From positions 1 to 64,000 of the forward strand of contig NZ_SKBR01000004.1 in assembly GCF_013450295.1 (NCBI RefSeq): DNA of 64,000 bases, in the 5' to 3' direction. The position numbers and the translations under genes are program-made. This document shows, one piece after another, positions 25,549-33,566 of this stretch. Source of the DNA: Streptomyces sp. AJS327. Lineage in GTDB: Bacteria > Actinomycetota > Actinomycetes > Streptomycetales > Streptomycetaceae. Every line of letters begins with the position of its first letter. Position 1 is the stretch's first letter. Below the pieces are notes generated by a model that worked only from the letters and a program-made list of their open reading frames with translations, had not been told where the DNA came from and searched no databases.

Positions 25549-28500
25549 CAGGCGACTCCCTCCTCTTCGGTGGCGTGCCCGGCGGCGATCTCCTCGCGGG
25601 CCGGGGCGATGACGGATGCCGCGAGCTGGGCGGCCTCGGCGCGGGCGGCCTGCTCGCGCTGCTCCTGGCGGTGGTCCATCGCGGTCAGGAGCGCGTCGAC
25701 GAACGGCACCGACGCGAGGAGCGAGTAGGCGACCTGGTCGACGTCACCGGACGGCAGCGGACGCCGTCCGGGCACGTCCGGGGCGCTGTCCGCCCGCTGT
25801 CCGGGCAGGTCGAGGGCGGGCTCGCCGGACATGTCCGGGACGGTGTCCAGGGCGGGCAGGACGGCCGCCGCAGAGGCGGCCAGGGCCAGGTTCGCCCGCT
25901 CGGCGACCGCGGTGGCGAGCAGCGGCGAGGAGTGCCCGGGGACGGGCACCGACAGCACCGCGCGGAGCTGCCAACTGCCGCCGCTGCCCTGCTTCATGTG
26001 GTAGCTCGGCTGGCACGCGGAGAACACGTTGCGGTCCCACTCGGACAGCCAGGGCGCAGCCGCGCCGGAGAACCAGAGCCCCCTGCTGTTCATGCCGACG
26101 GTGACGATCCCGGCGACGGTCCTCGTGTCGTCGAACTGGCAGGCAGCGGACTCGCACTCGGCGCCGTCGCGGTGATGCGGCGCGTTCATGGTGAAGGCGC
26201 CCGCCTTGACCATGCTGCCGTCGTCGAGCTTGAACCTCGCCCGCAGGAAGTGCGTCAGGTCGATGTTCCCCAGGCTCTCGATCGTGAGGTTCTTCCCCGG
26301 GAAGCCCGCGTGCGGTTCACCGGTCTGTGCGACCCAGCCGTAGATCCGGCCGTCCGCGTAGTGCACCCCGCCGCTCCCGGGCGGCAGTTCGGCCTCGGTG
26401 GGCTCGCGGAACCAGCTCGCCGGCATCGGGTCGGCCTCGCGCATCGCCGTCCACGCGGACGCCTCCAGCTCCCCCAGCGACGCCGTGGTGTCGCTGTCCT
26501 CGTCGTCCTCGGTGCCGTCGCCGTCGTCTCCCATCCAGGGCGGCACGATCGACTCGTCCCCGAACTTCTCCGCGATCCGCTTGTACAGGGTCTCGACCCG
26601 GCCGCGGATGGTCTTCTCGTCGTCCGGCGGCAGATCGACGCCGCCCCGGCCGCCCTGCAGAACGGCCGCGATGGTGTACACGCCGGACGGGATGATCTCC
26701 AGGCGGTCGCCGACGACGTCCGCGAACGGCAGCTTGTACGCGCCCTGCGTCGCCGGGTCAGCCTCGTCGTCGCGGTACAGAAAGCCCTGCGCGAGCTTGT
26801 CCGGGTCGACTTCGTCGCCGCTGGTGGCCCACGCCAGGATGCGCTTCTTCGCGCCCGGCCCGTCCCAGGTGCGGTCCTGGTCGTCGTGGATCGGCAGGTC
26901 CATGTTCCCCACTGCGGAGGCGGCCAGCTCGGTGCCCTCGTTCGCCGGGCCGACGTACAGGCCCCGGGCGAGCCGGACGAGACGCCCGGCCTTCACCGCA
27001 CGGGTCAGGTGCCCGCACGCGGTTTCCATGCGGATGCCGAGCGCCTTGGCGACCTCGCGGGCGCCGACCGGCACCGGGGCGGCCTTGACGTAGTTCACGA
27101 CGCGCAGGTGCACGGCCGAGGGGCCGCTCGCCGCTGCCACGTCCTCGCCGTCGTCGTCGGGCTCGGGCGGGTCGTCGAGGATGATCCGGGCGTTCGCGTA
27201 CGCGGGCATCGCGACGAGGGTGGCGCCGCGCACCCTGGCCTTGGTCACGCGCATGAGCAGGTCACCGGACGACTCGGAGTGCAGCACGACGCCGTCCTCG
27301 GCGTCCGGGTCTCCGGCCCCGGCGGTGAGGGTGCCGGTCGGTCCGAACGCGGCCCGTACAGCGGCAGCGGGTACACGACCGTCGCGGCCGGTGATGAGCT
27401 GCGTCCCGGCCGCCGTACGGGACATGACCTGGCCGGAGGCGGTCCATCCGGCTGTCGCGGTGGCGGTCACCGCCCACGATCCGTCGTCGAGGCGGAGGAA
27501 CGACGCGGACGGCAGGGAGGCGGCGAGCAGCACCACCTCGTCCTCGGGCTCGTCGACGACGTCGCCGGTGTTGTCGACGAACTCCAGCGACACGTCGTCC
27601 AGGTCGACGGACACCCCGAGCGGTGCGCCCTCTTCGAGGAGCATCAGGGCGTCGGCGCCGGCCGGGCGGCCGGGGTAGAGGACGCCGGAGCTGATGATGC
27701 GGTCACCGTCGCGGCCCATCTGCTGGATGGCGCCCGCGAGTTCGGCGCCCTCGTGGCCCATGAGCATTTCGTCGGCGTGCTGGAGCGGCCAGGGGCCGGA
27801 GCCGTCCCAGTACAGCGAGTTGGGCCTGAACACGCGGCCGTCGCCGGTCTGCTGGTTCTCGAAGGCGAGCGCGGTGTCGCCGGGCGTGGACCACGGCCGG
27901 GCCGCGAGGGCCTGCGCCTGGTCGTGCTGGTTGTCCTCCATGGGTTCCTCCTCCGTCGGCGGTCCCAGCGGGATGTCGGTGCGCTCGCCCGCGAAAGCGA
28001 TGCGGATGCGATCGAACGCGATGGGGCCGAGGCGTTCGTTCATGGCCGTCAGCAGGGCCGGGCTGCGCGAGTACGCGGCGCAGACGTGCGGCTGCCACGG
28101 TGAGTGCTGGGCCGGTAGTTCCGGCTGCCGGTGCATGTCCTCCAGAGCGGATGTAGCTGCGTGCCGGGCGGACTCCAGGCCGGGGCCGTCCGCTTCGCGG
28201 TCGTCACCGACTGCCCACACCCAGCACGGTTCGTCGCCGTCCGCGTTCCACTGGTTCGCGCCGAAGGCGCGCCCGGTGAGGGGTTCGACCGGGGCCTGGG
28301 CGGTGAGGCGCTGCACCAGGTCGGTGTGGTGTTCCTCGTCCCAGTCGGCCGCTTCGCCCAGGTAGAACAGCGTCAGGTGCAGTTCGCCGGGTGGCTCCGC
28401 TCCGGGCGAGTGCAGGGCGAGGCGTTCGGCGTCCTCGGCGGTCGGGATCAGCGCGATCATCGCGCCGGTCTGCGCGCCCGCAGCGGCGGTCACCCGATTC

Positions 28501-29339
28501 TCCATGGAGATCATCCTTCGGTTTGAAGCTCCTGCCGCCGAGGGGGTTTGAGATTCCAAGGCGGCTGTTGGCTGTTCGGGTGCGACAGCGATTCGGCACC
28601 GGCAGTTCACGGTGAGGCCGGGCGGCGCGGCCGGATCGCCGGGCGCCTGCATCGGCACCCCTGCGACGGTGAACTCCTCATCGAGCAGGCGGATTTGCCC
28701 GTTGACGGCCGCGTGGGAGTCGCGCACGCGGGTGTCGCGGCGGGTGAGCCACTGCTTCACCAGGGCGCGGCCGGGGCCGCTCGTAGCCTTGGCGGCTTCC
28801 AGCGTGGCGGTGTTCCAGGCACGGGTCGCTTCGGTCGCTGCCACGCGCTGCTCACGGCCCGGGCCGAGCTGGGCGCCGTCCCGGGCGAACGCCGTCCTCA
28901 GCCGGGTACGGAGCTGGTCGATGTCCTCCCCGGCGTCGAGCCCTTCGGCGAGTTCCCGGCGGGCAGCGTCGGCGAGGCGGTCGCCGACGGCGTTCAGCAG
29001 CTCCTCGGTCGTGGTGGCGTACCGGCCGATGCCGTCGGGAAGGGTGCCGTCGGCGTGGCGGCCGGGCAGGTCGTCCCACCCGTCGGGCAGGTCGGCGCGG
29101 GCGTCGTCGGCCGCCGCCTGGGCGGCTTCCTCGGAGATGCCGAGGAGGCTGCGTACGAGGCCGGCGACGCGGGCCTTCCACATGCGGGCGATGCGGCCGA
29201 CGGAGAACCGGGCGGCGACCAACTCGGTCGCGCCCGCCAGACCGTCGGCGAACTCGTCCGCGGTCGCCGCGAGTGCGGCGCCCACGTCCCGCGCGAACCG
29301 CGCATCGGCAGCGTCGAGTTGGGCATCACGGTCCGGCAC
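25548..29339 (-). CDS. Giant MuF head-morphogenesis / 2H phosphoesterase / prohead protease fusion
   Basis: The product is 1263 residues from GTG 29339 (AGGAGG 7 bases upstream; a TTG at 29345 is less well spaced). Residues about 160-253 are a MuF-type domain (RDTRVRDSHAAVNGQIRLLD, LTVNCRCRI). Residues about 293-462 resemble a 2H/LigT phosphoesterase, with HLTLFYLG and a second motif HVCAAYS. From about 467 there is a capsid-protease-like region, an internal winged-HTH-like stretch (VGAREVAKALGIRMETACGH) and an acidic segment. The C-terminal part has DGAECESAACQF. Internal ATGs with good ribosome-binding sites at 28505 and 27941 could give shorter products. Confidence 0.85.
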   Translation of the reverse strand: MPDRDAQLDAADARFARDVGAALAATADEFADGLAGATELVAARFSVGRIARMWKARVAGLVRSLLGISEEAAQAAADDARADLPDGWDDLPGRHADGTLPDGIGRYATTTEELLNAVGDRLADAARRELAEGLDAGEDIDQLRTRLRTAFARDGAQLGPGREQRVAATEATRAWNTATLEAAKATSGPGRALVKQWLTRRDTRVRDSHAAVNGQIRLLDEEFTVAGVPMQAPGDPAAPPGLTVNCRCRIAVAPEQPTAALESQTPSAAGASNRRMISMENRVTAAAGAQTGAMIALIPTAEDAERLALHSPGAEPPGELHLTLFYLGEAADWDEEHHTDLVQRLTAQAPVEPLTGRAFGANQWNADGDEPCWVWAVGDDREADGPGLESARHAATSALEDMHRQPELPAQHSPWQPHVCAAYSRSPALLTAMNERLGPIAFDRIRIAFAGERTDIPLGPPTEEEPMEDNQHDQAQALAARPWSTPGDTALAFENQQTGDGRVFRPNSLYWDGSGPWPLQHADEMLMGHEGAELAGAIQQMGRDGDRIISSGVLYPGRPAGADALMLLEEGAPLGVSVDLDDVSLEFVDNTGDVVDEPEDEVVLLAASLPSASFLRLDDGSWAVTATATAGWTASGQVMSRTAAGTQLITGRDGRVPAAAVRAAFGPTGTLTAGAGDPDAEDGVVLHSESSGDLLMRVTKARVRGATLVAMPAYANARIILDDPPEPDDDGEDVAAASGPSAVHLRVVNYVKAAPVPVGAREVAKALGIRMETACGHLTRAVKAGRLVRLARGLYVGPANEGTELAASAVGNMDLPIHDDQDRTWDGPGAKKRILAWATSGDEVDPDKLAQGFLYRDDEADPATQGAYKLPFADVVGDRLEIIPSGVYTIAAVLQGGRGGVDLPPDDEKTIRGRVETLYKRIAEKFGDESIVPPWMGDDGDGTEDDEDSDTTASLGELEASAWTAMREADPMPASWFREPTEAELPPGSGGVHYADGRIYGWVAQTGEPHAGFPGKNLTIESLGNIDLTHFLRARFKLDDGSMVKAGAFTMNAPHHRDGAECESAACQFDDTRTVAGIVTVGMNSRGLWFSGAAAPWLSEWDRNVFSACQPSYHMKQGSGGSWQLRAVLSVPVPGHSSPLLATAVAERANLALAASAAAVLPALDTVPDMSGEPALDLPGQRADSAPDVPGRRPLPSGDVDQVAYSLLASVPFVDALLTAMDHRQEQREQAARAEAAQLAASVIAPAREEIAAGHATEEEGVA

Positions 29340-29568
29340 GGTCAATCCTCCTCGGCGGGGACGGGTCGTCAGGGTCGTCGCAGATCTCGCACCAGCCCAA
29401 CGTGCCGACGGTCGCGACGCCCTGCTCGGTGAGGAGCAGCAGCGCGCACGTCAGGTACGTGTACGCCTTGCACGCAGTGCACCAACCGGATTGCAGATGC
29501 CCGGCGTGCAGCGACACGTCGCCGCTTGGGGTGCGCGTCGGCGTGCGGGGGCCGCGGGGCCGGTTCAC
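29326..29568 (-). CDS. Small zinc-ribbon-like protein coupled to the portal gene
   Basis: The 80-residue protein starts with GTG 29568, which overlaps the portal TGA (GTGA). Two cysteine pairs, WCTACKAY and GWCEICDD, could form a zinc site around a short hydrophobic stretch (YLTCALLLLTEQG). The 3' end overlaps the MuF gene start by about 14 bases. Both overlaps imply coordinated translation of portal, this protein and MuF. The function is unknown. Confidence 0.6.
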   Translation of the reverse strand: MNRPRGPRTPTRTPSGDVSLHAGHLQSGWCTACKAYTYLTCALLLLTEQGVATVGTLGWCEICDDPDDPSPPRRIDRAGP

Positions 29569-31289
29569 TGGCCGCCGCCCACACAGGATGTGAGCACGCT
29601 CGACACGAGCCGGTATTCGTGCTCGACACCGGCGGCGATCAGTTCGCGGGCGTACTGGTCGAGACTCGTGGACAGGCAGTCCGGGTCGAGGCCGTACCGC
29701 TTGGCGATCTCGGGGGCACGCGTCCACGCCCCATCGAGGAGCTGCCACTGCTCGACCTGCGCCTTGTCGACCGGCAACAGCGTGTGCAGCCGGGCCGGTT
29801 CGACGTCGCGGGCGCGCCCGCGCTCGCTACGTGGGCAGGCGGGAGTCTTGCGCAGCTTCTCCCCGGCCGCGGTGAGCGCGCCCCAGATCATGCCGTCGGC
29901 GGCGGCGAGGAGCCCGTCCCCGGGGCCGGCCGACGCGGGCAGCGTGACCGGCTCGGCCTCGGACTCGTCGACCGGAAGGTCTGGCCCGCCGGGCGAGGTG
30001 TCGCCCGGCGACTCCTCCTCTTTGTCGTCCTCGTCCTGCTGCGGCTCGGACTCGTCGGGGGCGTCGGAGTCGTCGAACCCTGTCTCGCGGCGGAGCGCGT
30101 CGGCGGAGATGACGCCCCGGTCGAAAGCCTGGAGCGCGGTCTCGCTTCGGTTCGTGCGGACGCGGAGCGGGCTGGTGTCGTACCAGACCATCCAGCGGTG
30201 CCACTCCGGGTCGCCCTCGGCTTCGAGGATGGGGCGGAGCCACTGATGCGTGAGGGCGTGCGCGACGGTCGCGAGCTTGGGCTCGATGCCCAGGCGGATC
30301 GCCTCGCTGGTCAATGCCCAGGCGCCCCAGTGGTTGACGTCGCCGAGGCCGAGCAGGATCTCTGCCGGGATCTCCAGGCCGGTCGCGAACCGGCGGATGG
30401 CCTCTTCGCGGAGCTTCAGTGCCAGCTCGTCGAACTCCGACTCCAGCTTCAGGTGCTTGATCTCGGAGATGGTGTCCGCGGGGAGTTCGAGGACGATCGG
30501 CACGGTCGCGGCGGCCGACTCGGGGTCGCGGATGGCGGTTTCGGCGACCGTCATGAAGATCTCGATCAAGTCGTCTTCCTCGCCGCCCTGCTTGGCGGAC
30601 GGGAAACGCGTTCCCTTCGGGATCAGCAGCAGCCCCCGGCCGGTGATCCTGCTGCGGGCGATGGCCTTCACGGCGGCGTTGAGGAGCAGCAGCTCCTCCA
30701 GCAGCTCCAGCGAGGACCGGACGGGGCTGTCGGCCTCGATGGCGTGCTCCGGGTCGGGCTCCCACACACGGATCGCGACTGGGCCGTCCGGGTCCATGGT
30801 TTCCGGGTCGCCCTCGGGGATCGGGACCTCCTCGCCGTCGATCTCGGCGATCAACTTGCCCTGCTGCTGCCGGACTTCCTTCACCGACAGCACACGCCAG
30901 TCGTGCCCGTCCTCCGGCACGTACGGGCTCATGACCTCTTCGTTTGGGCGGACGATGATCCAGCCCTCACCGGGCACGGTCAGGTGCTTCCCGAACAGGC
31001 CGAGCATCTTGGCCTGGCCGTCCCCGCCGCCCGCGATCTGGTCGACGATCTCGGCCGCGCGGTGCCCGGGCGGCGCCGGGTCCACGCTGCCGTCGTCGTC
31101 GCGGCGCCCTGCGTACAGGCGGGCGCCGCTCATCGCGTTGCCGATCCAGCTCGCGGCGAAACGCACCTCCGGCACCTGGTGGTACATGTCGTACGCGCGG
31201 TGCTGCCACGACTGGTCGCCCGCGCCCCGGCCGCGGATCTTCCGGGACGTGTACCGGGAGGCGGCGGCGACGATCTCCCGTCGGGTCAT
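29565..31289 (-). CDS. Portal protein
   Basis: The 574-residue protein has portal-like features: an N-terminal entry (SWQHRAYDMYHQVPEVRFAA), a beta-rich wing (HLTVPGEGWIIVRPN) and a stem-like helical part. The stem part includes SRITGRGLLLIPKGTRFPS, LALKLREEAIRRFATGLEIP and LLGLGDVNHWGAWALTSEAI. The acidic C-terminal tail (DESEPQQDEDDKEEES) is typical of portals. It lies between the small membrane gene and MuF in canonical order. ATG at 31289 shares a base with the upstream stop. Confidence 0.9.
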   Translation of the reverse strand: MTRREIVAAASRYTSRKIRGRGAGDQSWQHRAYDMYHQVPEVRFAASWIGNAMSGARLYAGRRDDDGSVDPAPPGHRAAEIVDQIAGGGDGQAKMLGLFGKHLTVPGEGWIIVRPNEEVMSPYVPEDGHDWRVLSVKEVRQQQGKLIAEIDGEEVPIPEGDPETMDPDGPVAIRVWEPDPEHAIEADSPVRSSLELLEELLLLNAAVKAIARSRITGRGLLLIPKGTRFPSAKQGGEEDDLIEIFMTVAETAIRDPESAAATVPIVLELPADTISEIKHLKLESEFDELALKLREEAIRRFATGLEIPAEILLGLGDVNHWGAWALTSEAIRLGIEPKLATVAHALTHQWLRPILEAEGDPEWHRWMVWYDTSPLRVRTNRSETALQAFDRGVISADALRRETGFDDSDAPDESEPQQDEDDKEEESPGDTSPGGPDLPVDESEAEPVTLPASAGPGDGLLAAADGMIWGALTAAGEKLRKTPACPRSERGRARDVEPARLHTLLPVDKAQVEQWQLLDGAWTRAPEIAKRYGLDPDCLSTSLDQYARELIAAGVEHEYRLVSSVLTSCVGGGQ

Positions 31290-31627
31290 CAGTCGCCCTC
31301 CGCCCGGGAGTCGTCCCACCGGTTGAGGAGGACGGCGGCGCCGGCCACGGCCAGCCACTCGGCGCCGTGCACGACCAGCGGCTCACCGTGCCAGGTGCCG
31401 GTGGCCAGCAGCCAGGTCGCAAGGAGTGCACCCGTGATCCACCAGCCCATGCAGTACACGCAGGAGATCAGCGTGATGACCGCCGTACGCGGGCCGGACT
31501 CGGGGCGCTGCTCGTGCCAGGCGAAGATCCGGTCACGTACCGGATCGAGGAGGGTGTCGTGCACCGCGAGCTGGGTTGCCCTGTACCCGGCCAGGGCGAG
31601 GAGGGCGAGTTCGGGGAGTTGGAGCAC
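31289..31627 (-). CDS. DUF1360-like small membrane protein
   Basis: The 112-residue protein has an N-terminal hydrophobic helix (LPELALLALAGYRATQLAVH) and the motif ISCVYCMGWWITGALLATWL with a CxxC at a membrane segment. A third hydrophobic stretch is WLAVAGAAVLLN. This matches DUF1360-like proteins found near portal genes of actinophages. The stop overlaps the portal start (TGATG). A degenerate leader repeat lies 26 bases upstream of ATG 31627. A role at the membrane during assembly or lysogeny is unproven. Confidence 0.7.
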   Translation of the reverse strand: MLQLPELALLALAGYRATQLAVHDTLLDPVRDRIFAWHEQRPESGPRTAVITLISCVYCMGWWITGALLATWLLATGTWHGEPLVVHGAEWLAVAGAAVLLNRWDDSRAEGD

Positions 31628-31653
31628 TGCCGCCCCCTATGCGGAGATCATCC

Positions 31654-31679
31654 GGCCAACGTCAGCGGTGGATGATAGA
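31654..31679 (-). promoter_or_regulatory. Degenerate late leader repeat with -10-like TATCAT
   Basis: CCGCTGACGTTGGCCGG on the coding strand is an imperfect match to the late leader element, 26 bases before the DUF1360 gene start. TATCAT at 31674-31679 lies 3 bases upstream. The same TATCATCC string recurs at 39379 ahead of the packaging operon. Confidence 0.5.
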
Positions 31680-31699
31680 CCACTCCGCGCACCCCAATT

Positions 31700-31750
31700 C
31701 CGCACAGTTTCCGCAGCTCAACCCGGGTTTTCTGATCAATAACTGTGCGG
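31700..31750. repeat. Inverted repeat CCGCACAGTT / AACTGTGCGG
   Basis: Perfect 10-bp arms at 31700-31709 and 31741-31750 are separated by 31 bases. The repeat lies between the zinc-ribbon gene stop and the DUF1360 promoter, at the left edge of the accessory island. It could be a weak terminator, a protein site or an insertion scar. Confidence 0.4.
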
Positions 31751-31758
31751 TGCCGAGG

Positions 31759-32016
31759 TCAGAACAGGGCCATCGTCGGCTCGGGCTCGACGTTCGCCTG
31801 CTCCTGCGGCTCGACGTCGAGTTCGAGCTGGCGGCCCGGCAGAGGCATATCGACCAGGTCCAGCGAGCCGGAGCAGGACACCAGGGGCCAGTCGGGGACG
31901 CGGAGCATCGCCGGATCGTCGTGCCGCCACAGACGACCCTTGCTGATGCGACCGGCGACCGGGCCGGCCGCTATGGGTCGGCCACAGCGTGGGCACGGAA
32001 CACGGGGCAGCTTCAT
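31759..32016 (-). CDS. Small zinc-ribbon protein
   Basis: The 85-residue protein starts KLPRVPCPRCGRPIAAGPVA with a CxxC pair, followed by RISKGRLWRHDDP. The acidic tail (LELDVEPQEQANVEPEP) has no second cysteine pair; a single Cys sits in LVSCSGSL. Comparable small proteins accompany Streptomyces prophages. ATG at 32016 has only weak upstream ribosome-binding sequence. No function is known. Confidence 0.6.
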   Translation of the reverse strand: MKLPRVPCPRCGRPIAAGPVAGRISKGRLWRHDDPAMLRVPDWPLVSCSGSLDLVDMPLPGRQLELDVEPQEQANVEPEPTMALF

Positions 32017-32092
32017 GGCCCCAGTGTGGCGCGGACGCCCCCGGGCGCGCTGTGACTTTCCGCGCTTCCCGGGACACTGTGGCCAGGGCCAA

Positions 32093-32638
32093 TCAGCCGC
32101 CTGCCGCAGTCGCGGCCAGGAGCAGAGCGGCGACGCTGCCAGCCTCGGTGATGCGACCGGCACGAACAGCATCCACGGCCTCGGTCAGCTTCCACCAGTG
32201 CACGGTCATACCGATCTCGGTGTCATCTCGGTGGATCGTGCCAGGCCGCAGGTCCGTGGCGAGGAAGAGGTGGGTCCTCGCCATTGTCGCGGCAGGCAGC
32301 GGGTCGATCACGCCGAGCGGACGCAGGTTGCCCGCGACGAACCCCGTCTCCTCCTCCAGCTCGCGCCCTGCGGCCTCGTGCGGTTCCTGACCGCCTATGC
32401 CGCCTCCTGGGACGTGAAGGACACGGCGACCTTGGAGATAGAACTCATCCTCGACCAGGACGACTCGACCGTGGTCGTCGAGAGCAACGACGCGGACCCC
32501 ATCGTTGACCGTGATGTGGTCGTAGGTGCCCCTGCTGCCGTCCGGCCGGATCACCGAGTCACGGTTCAGCGTGATGAAGGGGCCGCGATGCACGACCTCG
32601 GTCCCCGTGCGCGTCCATCCCGTGGGCGATCCAGGCAT
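32093..32638 (-). CDS. NUDIX hydrolase
   Basis: The 181-residue protein contains the Nudix box GGQEPHEAAGRELEEETG (about residues 82-99). The catalytic acidic residues of REL-EEE are kept, but Gln replaces the first Glu of the consensus. Upstream strands (GVRVVALDDHGRVVLVEDEF) match the ADP-ribose/NDP-sugar pyrophosphatase type. The ATG overlaps the stop of the upstream hypothetical gene, making a two-gene unit. In a phage it could act on ADP-ribose-like or nucleotide metabolites; the substrate is not readable from sequence. Confidence 0.85.
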   Translation of the reverse strand: MPGSPTGWTRTGTEVVHRGPFITLNRDSVIRPDGSRGTYDHITVNDGVRVVALDDHGRVVLVEDEFYLQGRRVLHVPGGGIGGQEPHEAAGRELEEETGFVAGNLRPLGVIDPLPAATMARTHLFLATDLRPGTIHRDDTEIGMTVHWWKLTEAVDAVRAGRITEAGSVAALLLAATAAGG

Positions 32639-33120
32639 CAGGCGGCCTTGCCCCTGGTGATGTCGCTGCCGCAGAAGCTGGCCAGCTCCTTCTGTAGCTT
32701 GCGCAGCGCCTCTGCGGCTGGGCCGACAACGGCTTGCGCATCGTCGAACAAGGGCCAGGCGCGTACCGCATCGCCGTTCACGTACTGCCGGGACATCTCG
32801 CTGTTGGCGTCCGTGGCGGACGGGTCGAGACCGGAACGCTCGTTGCAGTAGTTGATCCACGACGGGCGCATGTCCGCGAGCTTGATGACTTCCCGCTCGG
32901 CCTCGACCAGCGAGACGATGAACGGCCGGTTGGGGTTAACGCCATGTGCCAGATCCCGCAGTGCGTCGGCCAGCTCCCCACTGTCGTACAACGCCTCACC
33001 GACCTGCGAGGCGGAGTCGGCACCGTGATTCACGAACGGTGCCCGAGTCGCGAGCTGGAATTGGGCACGCCACGCCAACTGCCGCTCGTGCTTCGGCGCC
33101 TTGCGCTTCCAACCGAGCAT
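32638..33120 (-). CDS. Hypothetical protein coupled to the NUDIX gene
   Basis: The 160-residue protein starts MLGWKRKAPKHERQLAWRAQ and is mainly helical (VGEALYDSGELADALRDLAH, FIVSLVEAEREVIKLAD). Its C-terminal stretch is AAEALRKLQKELASFCGSD. ATG at 33120 follows AGGGGG. The stop overlaps the NUDIX start codon, so the pair is translated together and may act together. The family is not recognised and there is no membrane segment. Confidence 0.6.
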   Translation of the reverse strand: MLGWKRKAPKHERQLAWRAQFQLATRAPFVNHGADSASQVGEALYDSGELADALRDLAHGVNPNRPFIVSLVEAEREVIKLADMRPSWINYCNERSGLDPSATDANSEMSRQYVNGDAVRAWPLFDDAQAVVGPAAEALRKLQKELASFCGSDITRGKAA

Positions 33121-33187
33121 GAATCCCCCTTCGAGCGGTACAAGCCGAAGCAACACGTTACCCAGTGCCGTACGCGCGCACCCATGT

Positions 33188-33397
33188 TCAGTCCGCTTCG
33201 AGGGCGGCCAACGCCTCACCGACGACCGTGCACACCTGGCAGTCACACGGCGGGAGACGGGTTCCTTGCTTGCGCAGCCACGCCGCGAACATCTCCTCGC
33301 CGCGCTCCGGCGCCGCCCCACGACTGATGGCCGCAGCAGCGAGCAGCCCGGCCCGATACCCCTGCTGCCGCTCCGTCAGGGGTCGTGTGCCCGGCAT
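33188..33397 (-). CDS. Small hypothetical protein in the accessory island
   Basis: The ORF encodes 69 residues from ATG 33397 (or 86 from 33448). It contains LTERQQGYRAGLLAAAAISR and the cysteine pattern LPPCDCQVCTVVGEAL, which might bind metal. It lies upstream of the hypothetical/NUDIX pair on the same strand. No family is recognised and start choice is uncertain. Confidence 0.45.
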   Translation of the reverse strand: MPGTRPLTERQQGYRAGLLAAAAISRGAAPERGEEMFAAWLRKQGTRLPPCDCQVCTVVGEALAALEAD

Positions 33398-33566
33398 TGT
33401 GCGGTGGTGGCTGTCGAGGCGGTGCACCTCGCGGAAGAGACGGGTCACCTGCTCACTGTCACGAACCCGGGCTCACGAGCGCCAGGAACTTGCGGGAACT
33501 TGCGGCCAAAGCCCCGTGCCGAGCGAGGGTCAGGCCGTGGTGCTGCGCTTCTCGCGATGGTGCTCT

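Noticed and set aside
25575..28103. 842-codon plus-strand frame opposite the MuF fusion
   Set aside because: It is a shadow of the domain-bearing minus-strand gene and has no family resemblance.
29526..31742. 738-codon plus-strand frame opposite the portal
   Set aside because: It lies across the overlapping portal and DUF1360 genes and has low-complexity composition.
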